The notes below the pieces were generated by a model, which saw only the letters and a list, made by a program, of their open reading frames with translations, was not told the DNA's origin and did no database searches. From the NCBI GenBank assembly GCA_037903355.1, contig JBAJFE010000026.1:1674001-1738000 (forward strand): 64,000 nucleotides of DNA. The letters are read 5' to 3'. The translations under genes and the position numbers were made by a program. Below are positions 1-12,599 of this stretch, piece by piece (the stretch's first letter is position 1; every line of letters starts with the position of its first letter). Source of the DNA: Trichuris trichiura. Its lineage: Eukaryota; Nematoda; Enoplea; Trichinellida; Trichuridae.

Positions 1-60
1 CCGCTTCTGCCTGCCAACGAAAAGTCTGTCGGCGGCAAACCTCCAAGGCAACGCTGAGCA

Positions 61-1227
61 ATGGACAACAGCCTACTTAACACTTATCCGAATTTGAAAG
101 AAAAGCTGCAGTCGAGCATCAACGAAATCCACGACACCGAGTACTCTTTGAAAGAGATTGAGCTCGAAGAACTTCAACAGAGCTCACCGAAGGCAAAGAT
201 CACCGTACAAGTACAACTCATCTGGGACGACGACGGATCAGATGACGAAAAACTTCCAAAAAAGCTAATTTTGCAAGTGCCAAATCTCCATGGACAATCA
301 GACTCGCCGGACGACCATGCAAAGGAATGCAATATAAAAGACTACAACAGTGAGGTAGAATTTTACGCATTTTTCAAGGACCATCCGGAAATAGCGTTTC
401 CGCTACCATGCTGTTACGCTGCAGAAACGGAAGGAGAAGAACATGGTATTCTCGTTTTGGAAGATCTAAGTGACCACGGAGTTTTCATTGATGATATCTC
501 GGCCGGAATGACCACTGGTCAATTGCTGAACGTAACAGCCGCCTTAGCTAATCTGCATTCGTGGTGCCTCAAGAACAGCTCGTATTGGCAAGAGAAATTC
601 AACAGTTCAAAAGCGGGACTCTTACAACTACGCGACACTATGGAAGTTGGTTTAAAAAATATGAAGTCACAGTATCCGGATCGTTGTGCTCAAGTTGACT
701 TCGACTTGATAATGGAAAAATATACGGAGGAAAATATTAGCCAATGGTCGGACAAAATTAGCAAATCAATTCCAGAGGTGCTTACAAGATATCAGTTATG
801 GATCAATAGTTTGCTGTTTCGTAAACGTTCCGATGGTACGCCTGGAGACGACCTGGTGGCAATTGTTAATTGGGAAAATGTTGGTAGAGGATCCCTCCTT
901 GAGGATATTTGCTCTTTGCTCAGTTGGTGTACAACACCGGAAATGAGAAGAAAGTATGAACGCATACTGCTGGTGTATTATAGAAAAAAGTTGGAACAAG
1001 GCGTTGACGGAGACGTGCAATTACCGGATAATGACTCACTGTGGAAAGCCTATAAACAAACGTTTTGGTTGAGAGGCTTAATGTTATTGGGTATGATTCC
1101 CACTTTATTACAGACTACTGCTTTGAACGAATCGGTAGACGAAGAGGAAAAGAAAACAATAATGCTTGAACGGGCTATTGCATGTTACGAAGACTCGATA
1201 GCTTTTTTTGACGAAAATGACGACTGA
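61..1227 (+). CDS. CHK/ecdysteroid-kinase-like protein, probable pseudokinase
   Basis: A single uninterrupted 388-residue reading frame. An in-frame TGA lies two codons before the ATG, which supports this start. The fold is that of the CHK kinase-like (EcKinase/DUF1679) family expanded in nematodes and arthropods: a hinge-like segment ILVLEDLSDHG near residue 130, an ALANLHSW helix, and the catalytic-loop region at 241-252. In active members that loop reads H-G-D-L-W-x-N-N. Here it reads RYQLWINS (243-250), so the catalytic His and Asp and the second Asn are all replaced. The metal-binding Asp of the IxDW motif is Asn270 (IVNWE). Phosphotransfer is therefore unlikely and a binding or regulatory role is possible; the ligand is unknown. 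Family assignment is fairly secure, loss of activity is inference. AATAAA lies at 1296-1301. Confidence 0.75.
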   Translation: MDNSLLNTYPNLKEKLQSSINEIHDTEYSLKEIELEELQQSSPKAKITVQVQLIWDDDGSDDEKLPKKLILQVPNLHGQSDSPDDHAKECNIKDYNSEVEFYAFFKDHPEIAFPLPCCYAAETEGEEHGILVLEDLSDHGVFIDDISAGMTTGQLLNVTAALANLHSWCLKNSSYWQEKFNSSKAGLLQLRDTMEVGLKNMKSQYPDRCAQVDFDLIMEKYTEENISQWSDKISKSIPEVLTRYQLWINSLLFRKRSDGTPGDDLVAIVNWENVGRGSLLEDICSLLSWCTTPEMRRKYERILLVYYRKKLEQGVDGDVQLPDNDSLWKAYKQTFWLRGLMLLGMIPTLLQTTALNESVDEEEKKTIMLERAIACYEDSIAFFDENDD

Positions 1228-3016
1228 CTATTTCTAAGTGCGCAACAATTACTCGTTCGCTTTCTCACTGCAAAGCAGTAACGCTTTTAACAGAAAATAA
1301 AGAAACTCATAAAGCAAACCACTAGTGCTACGCGTAGTTAATGGTAGTACACAAACAAGCCGATAAGAGCAGCGCTAACGCTCTTTTAACGATGCGTTTG
1401 CGATTACGAAAAATAATTACGTAAACTAATCGAAAGACCATAACTACTAGGAGTACGCTGCAATTGAAAATTTTAGATTTTAAAGGGGAAGATTATTTGA
1501 AAGAGACGCTTTTGCGTGAGATGGGCATTTTTCGGCATTTCATGTCCGAATGCTTCAACGTCACTGCCACGCGATGAACATGTCAAAAAAGTTGGCAAGG
1601 AAGAAAAAGTTTTTAAAATTACTCACGTAGGCGTAGGCAGATTTTACGAGAAAGATTATCGCCGCATCTAGGAGCAGCCACGCTATTGATCACTGATAAA
1701 TTCAAAGCTGACGTAAAAATGTCAAGAAATAAATTTCGCCCTTCCGAAGTGTTTATTAGACAACCGCCTACCCGTCAAGCAAACCAAAGAACACAAAGAA
1801 AATTGTCGAGCAAAACTACAGTAAGGAAATTGGAACTCAGGCCCACTGGGAGACGGAATCATTTAAGCAGTTAGCATAGCATACGACGCTGGACCGACGG
1901 ACAACTAAAGTTTGTAAAATAGTTTAAAAAACCATAAATAACGGAAAAAACTTTGGAAATGCGCCTGCTGGAAACAAGCCGCAAGGAAAAAAAACTTTAA
2001 GGAAACGTATCTGCAAAAGAGCTAAGCGTTTCCGAGAGAAAACATTATGAATATCGCTAGCGAAACATAATTTACGATGGCCTGAACCAAACAAGGATTT
2101 CCCATTGACAACATTCATAAGTCATACACAGGATACTATTATCACGATTCGGCTGTGCATCGAACTGATCTCCTTTGGCATAACTATTGAAGGTATGCAA
2201 CCGTCACAGCTTGCTCTAATTTACATGAGCTTCCAACTAATATGCTTGCCACGTCATATTTAAAAACTTCCAACAAATTCAGCGCATATAGCCAGCCTAA
2301 TGCGGAATTGGCCAGGAATGTAAAAACAGAAAAATACCGATGAACAGAAACGTCCTACTTCACATGAAAAGACCAACCGAAATAAATACACAGCTTATTC
2401 AAACCATCTGACCTTAGTGTTCAAATATGAAGTATAAGGCAAAACGGGCTTACCTTGGTCAGTTGCGCTTCGTCAACCGCAAAGAATCGCAACGGATTGG
2501 ACTTAAATACAAGTGAAATGTAAGAACAGGAACAATGTACGTCAACCCATATTACATTTGGCCACAAGAGCAGAGAAACTTTTACAATTCAGTAACAGTT
2601 AGGCTTACTGTAGATATACTCCTAATCATCAATATGATAACGTTTGCGTTGTAAGTAAAGCTTTTTCAACGTCTGCCCTCTTAAACGCGCGTATTATGCA
2701 TAAGGAATTAAGCATTTTATTTAGAAAAATTGTGTGCAATAAGAAGAAAAAGCATCGAATAGTGTAAAGTGGATTCACTTTATAATCTATTATAGCTAGC
2801 AATGCAGCAGAGACGTAACAAAGAAAGCTCATTTCAGTGAGCAAGATATTTGTGATTCTTAGCCCCATTTTTAACAGTTTTGCAATTCTTAGCTGGAGTG
2901 TACTTTTAAATCACTTATATATACAGTAAGCTGAAAAGATTTCGTTTGCGTATTAAGTGAGGTGCTCCCGTGCCGTTGACGCGTGGAAAAACTTGGTTGC
3001 AATTTCCGCCGCTAAA
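1228..3016. other. Intergenic, no recognised gene
   Basis: About 1.8 kb of moderately AT-rich sequence between the pseudokinase and the S11 gene. It holds the pseudokinase polyadenylation signal (1296-1301). The only open frames are short, lack homology I recognise, and several lack an ATG. A basic 62-codon frame at 1686-1874 is the longest on the plus strand and starts at TTG, so I do not call it. Confidence 0.5.
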
Positions 3017-3661
3017 ATGTCTGCAACGTTGCCTGAACAAGTATGTATTGCGCTTTAGTGTATTCCTCTTTGACGGTCTTGTATTAAGACGGAAAGAGCG
3101 TTCCAAAAGCAGCGCAACGTTTTCTTGAATCGTAAAGTGCTTGGCGTCGGTAAAAAGAAGTCAAAAAAGCCACTCAGATTGGTCAGAAATATTGGATTGG
3201 GTTTCAAGACTCCGCGAACTGTACGCCAACCTTTTTTTTCTAGGAAATCGAGCTTAGAACTTTTCTTTCCCCTTTTTAGGCAATCGAAGGAAATTACATT
3301 GACAAAAAGTGCCCATTTACGGGCAATGTGAGCATTCGCGGGCGCATCCTAAGCGGTGTGGTTGTGAAAATGAAAATGCAGCGTACTATCGTTATCCGCC
3401 GCGACTATCTTCATTTCGTCAAAAAGTATGCGCGTTTCGAGAAACGACACAAAAATATGTCTGTCCACCTGAGCCCGTGTTTCAAGTTCGTTTCGCACAG
3501 TTTCCTTTGTATTCTAACTAAAATCTTTTTTTTTAAGCGATGTTAAGGTTGGAGACACCGTCATTGTGGGGGAATGTCGACCGTTGGCAAAGACCGTTGC
3601 TTACAATGTTATCAAGGTTATAAAGGCTCCCGGATCGAAAAAGGCATTCGAAAAATTCTAA
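3017..3661 (+). CDS. RPS11: 40S ribosomal protein S11 (uS17)
   Basis: Four exons: 3017-3040, 3089-3220, 3280-3485 and 3538-3661, giving 161 residues (human S11 has 158). The assignment is direct: [65 protein letters not shown] and the C-terminal VGECRPL...KVIKAP are near-identical to the animal protein. S11 is a core small-subunit protein (uS17) that contacts 18S rRNA near the decoding centre and is essential for translation. The three introns are 48, 59 and 52 bp. AATAAA lies at 3683-3688, 22 bases after the stop. The ATG follows a short 5' region with no upstream ATG in frame. Confidence 0.97.
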
Positions 3662-4788
3662 TTTTTCACATGTGCCTATGCAAATAAATGTTAACCTGTC
3701 ATTGTCGACTATGTGGCAGCAAAACCTGACGCGCTACTGTTGTTAGCACTGCTTAGTATATCTGCTTACATCTAAGCACAGTTCGACACCGCAGTCCTTA
3801 CGACGGGGAGAAGCCCGGCTCAATGAAGTTGTACTGAGAGCAGGTCATGCTTACCCCTACGAAAGACACCTAATTTTTGAAATCCTCAGGGATTAGTTTA
3901 TTTAAGCGTAATATTCATTTTCAATTTTTGGAAAGGCCCAGATGCTAAGCGCACATTTGAGAAGTTGCTGTTTTATGTAGATAAAGCATAGTGAAACCTC
4001 ACCAAACTAATTTTCTTATCCCAGTTTACCTAGAATAATTCAATTACAGTACGAATGAATGATATTCACGCTACATGGTTATTGTGAAATTTTCTAAAAG
4101 TACTTGTTGCTTAGACAAGAAAATTTAAAGGTTTTCTTTAGCTATGCACCCCGCCTGATGAGAAATGTGAATTCTTTTTTATTAAGCATGTGGGCACCAT
4201 TTTCTGCCTTCACCCTGAGTTCAAGCCAAAACGTAAGCCTCAAGTTCAGCTTTAGGTTCAGGGAAGGGCGAAATAGGATAATCAGCTCAGCAACAGTATG
4301 ACGATAAGGCACATAAAGGACAATACTCCTCGGTCTTCAATAATGACTTTCGAATGCTAGGCAGCACATTATACGAAAAAAATAAGCGAGCTATACTCGA
4401 AATCTTTAATGTTCAAATATTTAGAATATAACGCTGTTACTAAGTATAGTACTTGCAAAGCACGCGGTCACACTATAGTCATTGCAAGTAATGCTTACTG
4501 TAATTATAAGATTTTCACGTACTTTACAGCGGTTCAACTGCAAAGTGAGAGCTTTAAAGCCAAAAAGTACTGCGACGTTCGGACGCGTGTATCCAAACAG
4601 TTATGCGTTCACCGTCCCGCTACATAAATGCTGACGTAACTCGCAATTCAGGCAATTTTGTCAATATAGAACTAACTTGTACTTGGTACACAACACAGAT
4701 ACTTTTCACAAAACCTCATGGCTGTTAGAAGTCTTGTCATTTTTTACCAATTTAGAAATGCTGCGAATTAGTTACGTAATTTCACAGA

Positions 4789-4796
4789 TGACGTCA
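4789..4796. promoter_or_regulatory. CRE-type octamer
   Basis: Perfect palindrome TGACGTCA, the consensus binding site of CREB/ATF bZIP factors. The nearest downstream sequence is the dead ADH copy, so it may be a relic of that promoter or a chance match. Confidence 0.3.
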
Positions 4797-5125
4797 CACA
4801 ATGAACGCACGGGTTATGCGCGCTGAGAGAAAGGTGAGATAATGCTTCGAGTCGAAATAACTTATTAGCAAAGAAAACAAACTAGAAATGTTTACCCAAC
4901 TGAACAGAGCGACACAACAAAACCGCTTAACAAAGAAACCACCCAAAAGCGAATGAACTGCGCAATAGAGATGCGTGTGCTCTGAAAAGTCGATCGATTA
5001 TTACAACTTTTACAAGATTATCATACTGACCTTTACATGTTGAATGAATCTAAAACGCCAAGTTCACTTCCACTAATTTCCGCTGATGAACATATGCGCG
5101 TCGTCGAGTGACCTCTTCAATTTTA

Positions 5126-5136
5126 TGACGTCACGT
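5126..5136. promoter_or_regulatory. CRE-type octamer fused to an E-box
   Basis: TGACGTCACGTG: a perfect CRE palindrome sharing its last bases with a CACGTG E-box. It is the second such octamer within 340 bp upstream of the ADH pseudogene. Function is not shown; it would suit a bZIP or bHLH factor. Confidence 0.3.
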
Positions 5137-5400
5137 GATTGCGCTGTATGCGCAGCATTTCTGTTCGTACAAGTATTGGCTGAATTCAAGCATATCTCTG
5201 CGCTTCAGAATTCGATTGGTAAACAAGCGAACAGCGCGTACATTATGTACCTCAATGCGTAGGTGAAAAGCAAAGAATTTTCCATCATCTCCGATGCAGC
5301 ATGCTCAGCAGATTCATTGTTGTGGTGCACAGCTCTGTTTCAGGAATGATTATTGTTTCATCTTTTTACCATGAAAGTTCCGCTTCATTTTGGACCCATA

Positions 5401-6098
5401 CAAGCGGCACGGCGAGATGATGAATACGGCTAATGTTGTGCTAAATGTACCTTCGCAAAACGGCTAGCTAATTCTTCCATTTTACAGGAAGTACCATAAG
5501 TGCATGAGGCGTTGGCTGCGTTAGTCTTTCCTTAATAATGGGAGCAGATGAAAGTGATGCCTCAATGGTAATAGCAATCGACGTGAATGACGAAAAGCTG
5601 GCCTTAGGCATTCACTGCAACTCCATTTGATTCATTCATAGCTCGTCAGTTCGGTGCGACGCATTTCTACAATCCCTGAAGGCATCACGCAACGACAATT
5701 GCTAGAAGTTTCGGACGGCGGCTTTGACTAAACTTCACCTGCACTTATTCGTCAGCGTTTGAATGCAGCCACAAAAGATGGGCAGTATCCATCATTCTTG
5801 GCGTAGCGGCTGCTGGCAAGGACATTGCCCTTGGATGTACTCGATAAAGCGCTGCTTTTGGAGGTAACGGAAATAAATTGCCTTTTCTTCTTGTAGAGCT
5901 GTCGACTTTGTTCTTAAAGGATGGAAAAATCGTGATTCTCTATCACTGCTGGTCAAGCAATATATGAAGGGGGTGCTTGAAGCGGATGCATTTTTCACTG
6001 GTCAATATCCGTTGTGTGAAATTTGCCAGGCAGTCGACGCAATGCACGAAAGAATACGGTAGCCTTCCTTATTTGCCCACAGGTTCAATAACGTCAGC
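5401..6098 (+). pseudogene. Decayed partial copy of the class III ADH gene
   Basis: This segment aligns with exons 6 to 10 of the intact ADH gene at 10347-12038, including the introns between them, so it arose by DNA duplication and not by retroposition. The exon 7 equivalent still reads GVGCVSLSLIMG and IAIDVNDEKLAL. The exon 8 equivalent meets a TGA at 5677-5679 and has lost its last ~34 bases and donor site. The exon 9 equivalent has a frameshifting deletion after RL, and the exon 10 equivalent reads GWKNRDSLSLLVKQYMKG. The third glycine of the Rossmann GxGxxG motif is Ser. Exons 1-5 and 11 are absent. No product is expected. The copy lies just beyond the 3' end of NDST, so NDST is flanked by the pseudogene on one side and the parent gene on the other. 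Confidence 0.88.
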
Positions 6099-6277
6099 TT
6101 TTGACATACATTGGCGTCTGGTGCAAATTCAAATTCAAAATGCTGCGTTTGCAAGGTTCTTTTCTTTCTATTGTGTCGTCAGAAAAAACACTGAATAGCG
6201 GCGAATTGTGTCTGTCGGGCTTTGCCTGCAACACGCGCGTAATACTTTCGGTCATTTGTCCATCCCACTTGTGGATG

Positions 6278-9200
6278 TCAGACAGCCTCTCTGAGCTCTT
6301 GTTGTAACCAAGAAGGCGCTTCATAGCCGAGTCGGTTGAGCAATTGAAGCAGAGCGGCATTGTGCGATTTGTAATAATTGAGCAACCATCTACGAGCCTC
6401 TTCCGACATTGGTTCATAATGGCGACCTTTGCTCTCTCCTAAGCAGTACGTGTGATTTGACAACGTTTTCAAACAGTAGAAACCTTTCTTTGCGTTGAAC
6501 CTGCGTATGAAAAAAAAGTTAAACCATAAAATATTCAAAAAGCGTTGCTCGCTTTCCAATACGTCAGTAACTCGTTATAATTGATCATTGGATGCAGTTC
6601 CAGATAGTCTTGTACAGCGCTCATCACGCCGAAGGGTTCATGCTTCAGTTGTTCACCGTCGATTATGTTTATCTTCAAGTTCAAATAATGCATACTTCTT
6701 AACTTGATCATTTTACGCAAACCTGTTTGGCGGGAAAATGACTCAGCCATCGTTCCAAATGATGCGAATAGTGGCCAGGCACCAGACAGCGCTGATGAAA
6801 TCGCCATATTTCGGGTCCGCTTTCTTCTTTGGCTTGCAGAACGTCAATAAAATCGTTCGCCATTGCGGCTCGATCTTCGTGCGCTTTCATGTGCTGCATA
6901 AATTGCGCTAATTCAGAAAAAAAACCGCGAAAACAAAGCTCACCTGATACCACGAGTAAGCTCGCAAAGCTGGACTGATCAAAATGACAACAATTTTTAC
7001 GTCGGGCAACAACGCCTTTACTCTCAACGGAGCCAAGTCGCAGTCAAAATAGGTGGCGCTTTTCTCGATTAGAACTTCGTTCGGTCGTCGTCTTACGGGG
7101 AAATAATTGGCGTAGCTGCAAACGTGACAACAACAAAATTAAGAGACAAAGCAAAGCTTTATCGTCGTACCTGTTGATTCCATTCAGATAGTTTCGGCCG
7201 CAAAAGAATTGAACTTCTTCGTACGTTCTCGGATGTAGCTGACTGCCGCGTACCGCCGGATGCAATTGCAAAAATTTATACAACGCTGTTGTACCTTCAA
7301 ATGTGGACAGTTCAATCGACGAAAGCGTCACCTATGTGCCTACTACTACCGGTCTTTTGAGGTCCTACAATAATGGCGTTGGGGAAACGTTGGCACAACT
7401 TATCCGAAGCCAAAATTGCCAAATGACGTTTGTCCTGGCATGGATCCTGCAAGCAATTAAAAACAACATCGGCGTGTGGCGTCGAATCAACGACATCGTT
7501 TACCCCCCAAAGTGGATTCAGCTCGTCCGGATAGTGTTGAAAGTATTGCTCCGCCAAAGCGCTGGGCGGAATTGTTTCCAGCTTCAAAGTTGTCCAACAA
7601 CGAATAAAGCGTACAACACTTTCGAACGTGTAACTTGCCAGACGATCGCGGGCGTAATTGGCTTGATGCGTCATAAAGATAAGAAACTAAAATTTTGAAA
7701 ATAGAATGAAGAGAATTCAGGTACACATTAACCGTCAACGGCTACCGGGTTGAAAACGAACGTGTAGAAAAGTTCGCCGCCAAATATGCTTTTGTCCAAT
7801 TGGCTTTTTCCGCCGGGAAATTGATTCATGTATATAGTGTGCGTATAAAGACCACAGGTTTGTCTCGGCAACACCATGATGTCTTTATAGATAAAACCGC
7901 GTCGTAGAGAGGCCGGCTTCAAGTGAGGGTATTCTTCTGTTGATGTTACTTGAATATTCCATACTTCTTTCCACGCTTCGTACAGCGCATCGTGAGTTGG
8001 ATACACCCCGGAATGATGTGGAGCCACCGCGTAGGGAAATGCAACTTTAATGCCGTTCTTCTTAAAAATATGTAAAAGAAGGGTTAAGCGCCTTTTTAGC
8101 ATATTGAAAAAAAGGGTCGTATTCTTAAGCGAACATGCTCGCTCGACTTTGCCTAATTGTTGTTACCGGATGGAAGCGGTTAGTACGAAGAGGGATAAAA
8201 GCACTCTTCCACACGTGCTGTTACCTCCGCAAAGATTTTATTCAATTGCATTTCCTCCACCAAATCTGACAGATTGGATAGTACGTGCGCGCGTAGGTGA
8301 CTCCAAAAATGGGGAAACCAATTGAACGCGGCAGAGCGAGCTGTTCAAAATGGAATAGGAATTAGATAAAAATGACGACAAACCTTGGCAAAGTTGTAAT
8401 TTTGCTCCATTGAGCTGACTAGACTGGATCGATTCATTTGATGCGCCTTCGCGTGTCTCCAATGATGGGGAAACCACCAAAAGTCAGCCGCCTTTTCTAC
8501 AACGAATTCCCCCTGTTGTTGGACCACTCGATTTTTTTTAGTACAACAAAATCTACGAAACCGGACGAACATTCAAACACCAAAGCTTACCCAAAAGCAT
8601 TTGATCGCCTTGCTTCTCCAACTTGTTGCCTTTGCCGAAAAATCTGCCGCAGAAACCGAGGTTGTACACAAAATTTGTAACGTATTTCCGCATACGCATT
8701 TGGCTTGCTTGTAAATGCTAAACAGACGGATGCTGAGGCTGTATATCGCAGACGAATATCCTCTATTGATTATACCGAAACGTCGTCAGCGGTCATTTTG
8801 CTACCTTCGTGACCAACAAAGATGTCGTCTATGTCGACTTGAAGATAACGCGTTAACGGCAAGGATATTCGATCATTAGTCAAATATCGCAGACCATCGA
8901 GGAATAATAATTTCATTGGCCAAAAGGAGGCAAAATCATTACCAAATAAAAGACGTCTTACGCCATCCAACTGACCGCGATCCAATACAATCAATGAGAC
9001 GTTCAAAAGACCCATTTTATCGAATGAACTCCACCCGTACAAAATCGACTCGTATGTGCTATGGTTAAGCGAAAAGCCAACCCATGCAGTCTGTTTGGAA
9101 ATTTGACTGCCGAAAGATATGCCACGTTTGGTGTAATAAAGAAGACGGCTATAGTCGGACGAGTTGGCTTCAAGCAACCGTAAACCGGAGTATAAATACA

Positions 9201-9898
9201 AAGGGAAGCCGGGAACTTTAGTTTTCGCACTTTCTTTTTCATTTGCGTTCGGAAAAAAGGCGACAATCGAAGCTCCGTATTCCCTGCAATACTTGTCCAA
9301 CAATTGGCGATTCCAACGATTCATATTCAAATAGCGATAGTAGTTTTCGTAGATGATCATCAAATAACGACCGGTATTTTGGTTGGCAAGAGAAGGAAGA
9401 TTTCTTCGCACAACCAAAGATTTGTACTGGACTTTCAGGTAGTTGAGTATCATGCGGATTTGTTGACCCAAAATGCTGTACTGATTGTCTATTAACAAAA
9501 GAACTCGCGTTTCGCATTTCTGAGTTGACTGACTTTTTAAATGCATTGAACCAAAAATCTGAAAGACCCATAGAGACTAAATCTTCGGTTAAAATTTTCA
9601 AACTGAACGCGTATACCACATTGTTTTGCCGAAACGACTTGTCAACAGGGCAACTGTACATGTCGAACGAAGGGGGCGTATATGGCACTTCCGATTCATT
9701 GTACGGGATTTTAAATGCAACATATACGACGCACAGCGTAAGAAGACAAAGGAAGAAAAGAAAACGCCGAAAACGATGAAAGCGCAACAACCTGAATGCC
9801 ACGGAAGTCTTGAGATGGTAGAATGCTTGATCGACGAAGCTATTCGAAATAAAGTGGAGCGATTTGCTCCACAGCCGAGATATTCGCGTACCCTTCAT
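6278..9898 (-). CDS. NDST: Bifunctional heparan sulfate N-deacetylase/N-sulfotransferase
   Basis: Twelve exons on the minus strand (9898-9578, 9528-8776, 8717-8591, 8496-8384, 8060-7746, 7686-7504, 7446-7350, 7294-7171, 7115-6944, 6893-6723, 6672-6563, 6500-6278) give 902 residues; human NDST1 has 882. It is a type II Golgi membrane enzyme: basic tail, membrane segment at about 46-62, deacetylase domain with DIDDIFVG and [11 protein letters not shown], then the sulfotransferase domain with the PAPS-binding loop [18 protein letters not shown] and the HMKAHED region. It removes N-acetyl groups from heparan precursor and sulfates the free amines, the first step of heparan sulfate modification; the C. 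elegans counterpart is hst-1. Exon 4 has a second, tandem version (8340-8225), described separately. It diverges from ADH across 448 bp. Confidence 0.95.
8225..8340 (-). other. Alternative, probably mutually exclusive exon 4b of NDST
   Basis: A second version of NDST exon 4 lies in the 323 bp between exon 4a (8496-8384) and exon 5. It has a proper acceptor (TTTTGAACAG before 8340) and donor (GTAACA after 8225). Like 4a it enters in phase 1 and leaves in phase 0, and it encodes 39 residues against 38. It carries NWFPHFWSH and [11 protein letters not shown], which resembles human NDST1 (WFPHMWSH, EQMALNKKFA) more closely than 4a ([22 protein letters not shown]). Both keep the H-x-W-x-H pair in the deacetylase domain. 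Splicing both in would shift the frame, and the 43 bp between them is short for an intron, so they should be exclusive. The exon homology is seen; its use is inference. Confidence 0.8.
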
Positions 9899-10346
9899 CC
9901 ACGGACTTCTCAGCGCTGCATAGTTGATGAGCTCACATCTTTGGAAGTCATTTCAAAACTGTAACTAACACTCACAGTACTTACAAGATCGTCATGTGCT
10001 TTAACGCGTTGCTATTCGATCAGCGTATTTACCCGCCAAACTGGAAACGCCATAAATATCGATTTTTCCACCCAAAGTAACCGACGCTTAATTCAGATAT
10101 TTGAATTTCAACAGCGTTTTTTTCTGTAAGGGTTTGTAAAGCTTTTAGTTTCTATCGAGCTGAAATGCTCCCGTCATTTCATTTCGGAAACTCGAAAGAG
10201 TGCCAAAGGAATCTAGCTCACAAAACGCGTATTATCAACTATTTTGCAAAGTCGCCTATTTGTAAAAAGCTTCGTTAGCCTTCGGCTAACCTGTTGCTTA
10301 AAGTCATACTGTACTTCGAAATTAAGAATTGAAACGCCGTGTTTCT
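9899..10346. promoter_or_regulatory. Divergent promoter region of NDST and ADH
   Basis: 448 bp separate the NDST start codon (minus) from the ADH start codon (plus), so both promoters must lie here or overlap. No clear TATA box or named factor site stands out. Confidence 0.5.
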
Positions 10347-12038
<1,692 letters not shown>

Positions 12039-12599
12039 GATTTCCTTTCAATGGACAACGTTGCTGATTGGTGAAACTTCAAGTTCGAAATAGTTTCGTA
12101 TTACTTTATCAAATATTCGTTCAATATGTTCTCTCTCGTCAATACAGGTACCAATACAACCAATAGTTTCTGTTGAGCTTTGTTCAATCGATTGATTACC
12201 TTTTGCTACATGCGTGGGTTCACTGCAAGGTTGCACTTTTAGTAACTAGCGGCTAAGTGGGCACCTCGATGAATCTAGATCGGCGTGGTCGTTCGTTGAC
12301 TTGGTTGCCCAAGTCTTTTGAGCAAACATAGAACCGGAGAGGCGTGATCGTTGCTATTATTCATTCGTCATCTCGTTTAGTCTTCTTCCAAATGGCAGCG
12401 ACTATTGGACGCTGGTGACCAGTTCTTGAGGCATTTTCCGTGCGGTCCAGTTATTCGTCAGCTTTGTTATGTCCTCGTAGCTTGTCGCTGTCCGGGCGAA
12501 CGAACAAACGAACGCACATTTGCCGCCTTGATTTATTTTGTGGGACCAATTCTTGTTCATTGCGTCGTACGGTTGCTGCAGAAGCTTTGTTTGCTTCGC
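12039..12599. other. Intergenic upstream of the LRR gene
   Basis: 561 bp between the ADH stop and the first in-frame ATG of the LRR gene. It should hold that gene's promoter and 5' leader. The LRR frame stays open for about 200 bp upstream of the ATG but contains no other methionine codon. I see no further gene. Confidence 0.5.

Larger units (their letters stand above)
3662..5400. other. Intergenic, no recognised gene
   Basis: AT-rich spacer between S11 and the ADH pseudogene. It carries the S11 polyadenylation signal and two perfect CRE-type octamers (4789-4796 and 5126-5133). I see no coding exon I can support; the open frames here are short and without recognisable motifs. Confidence 0.5.
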
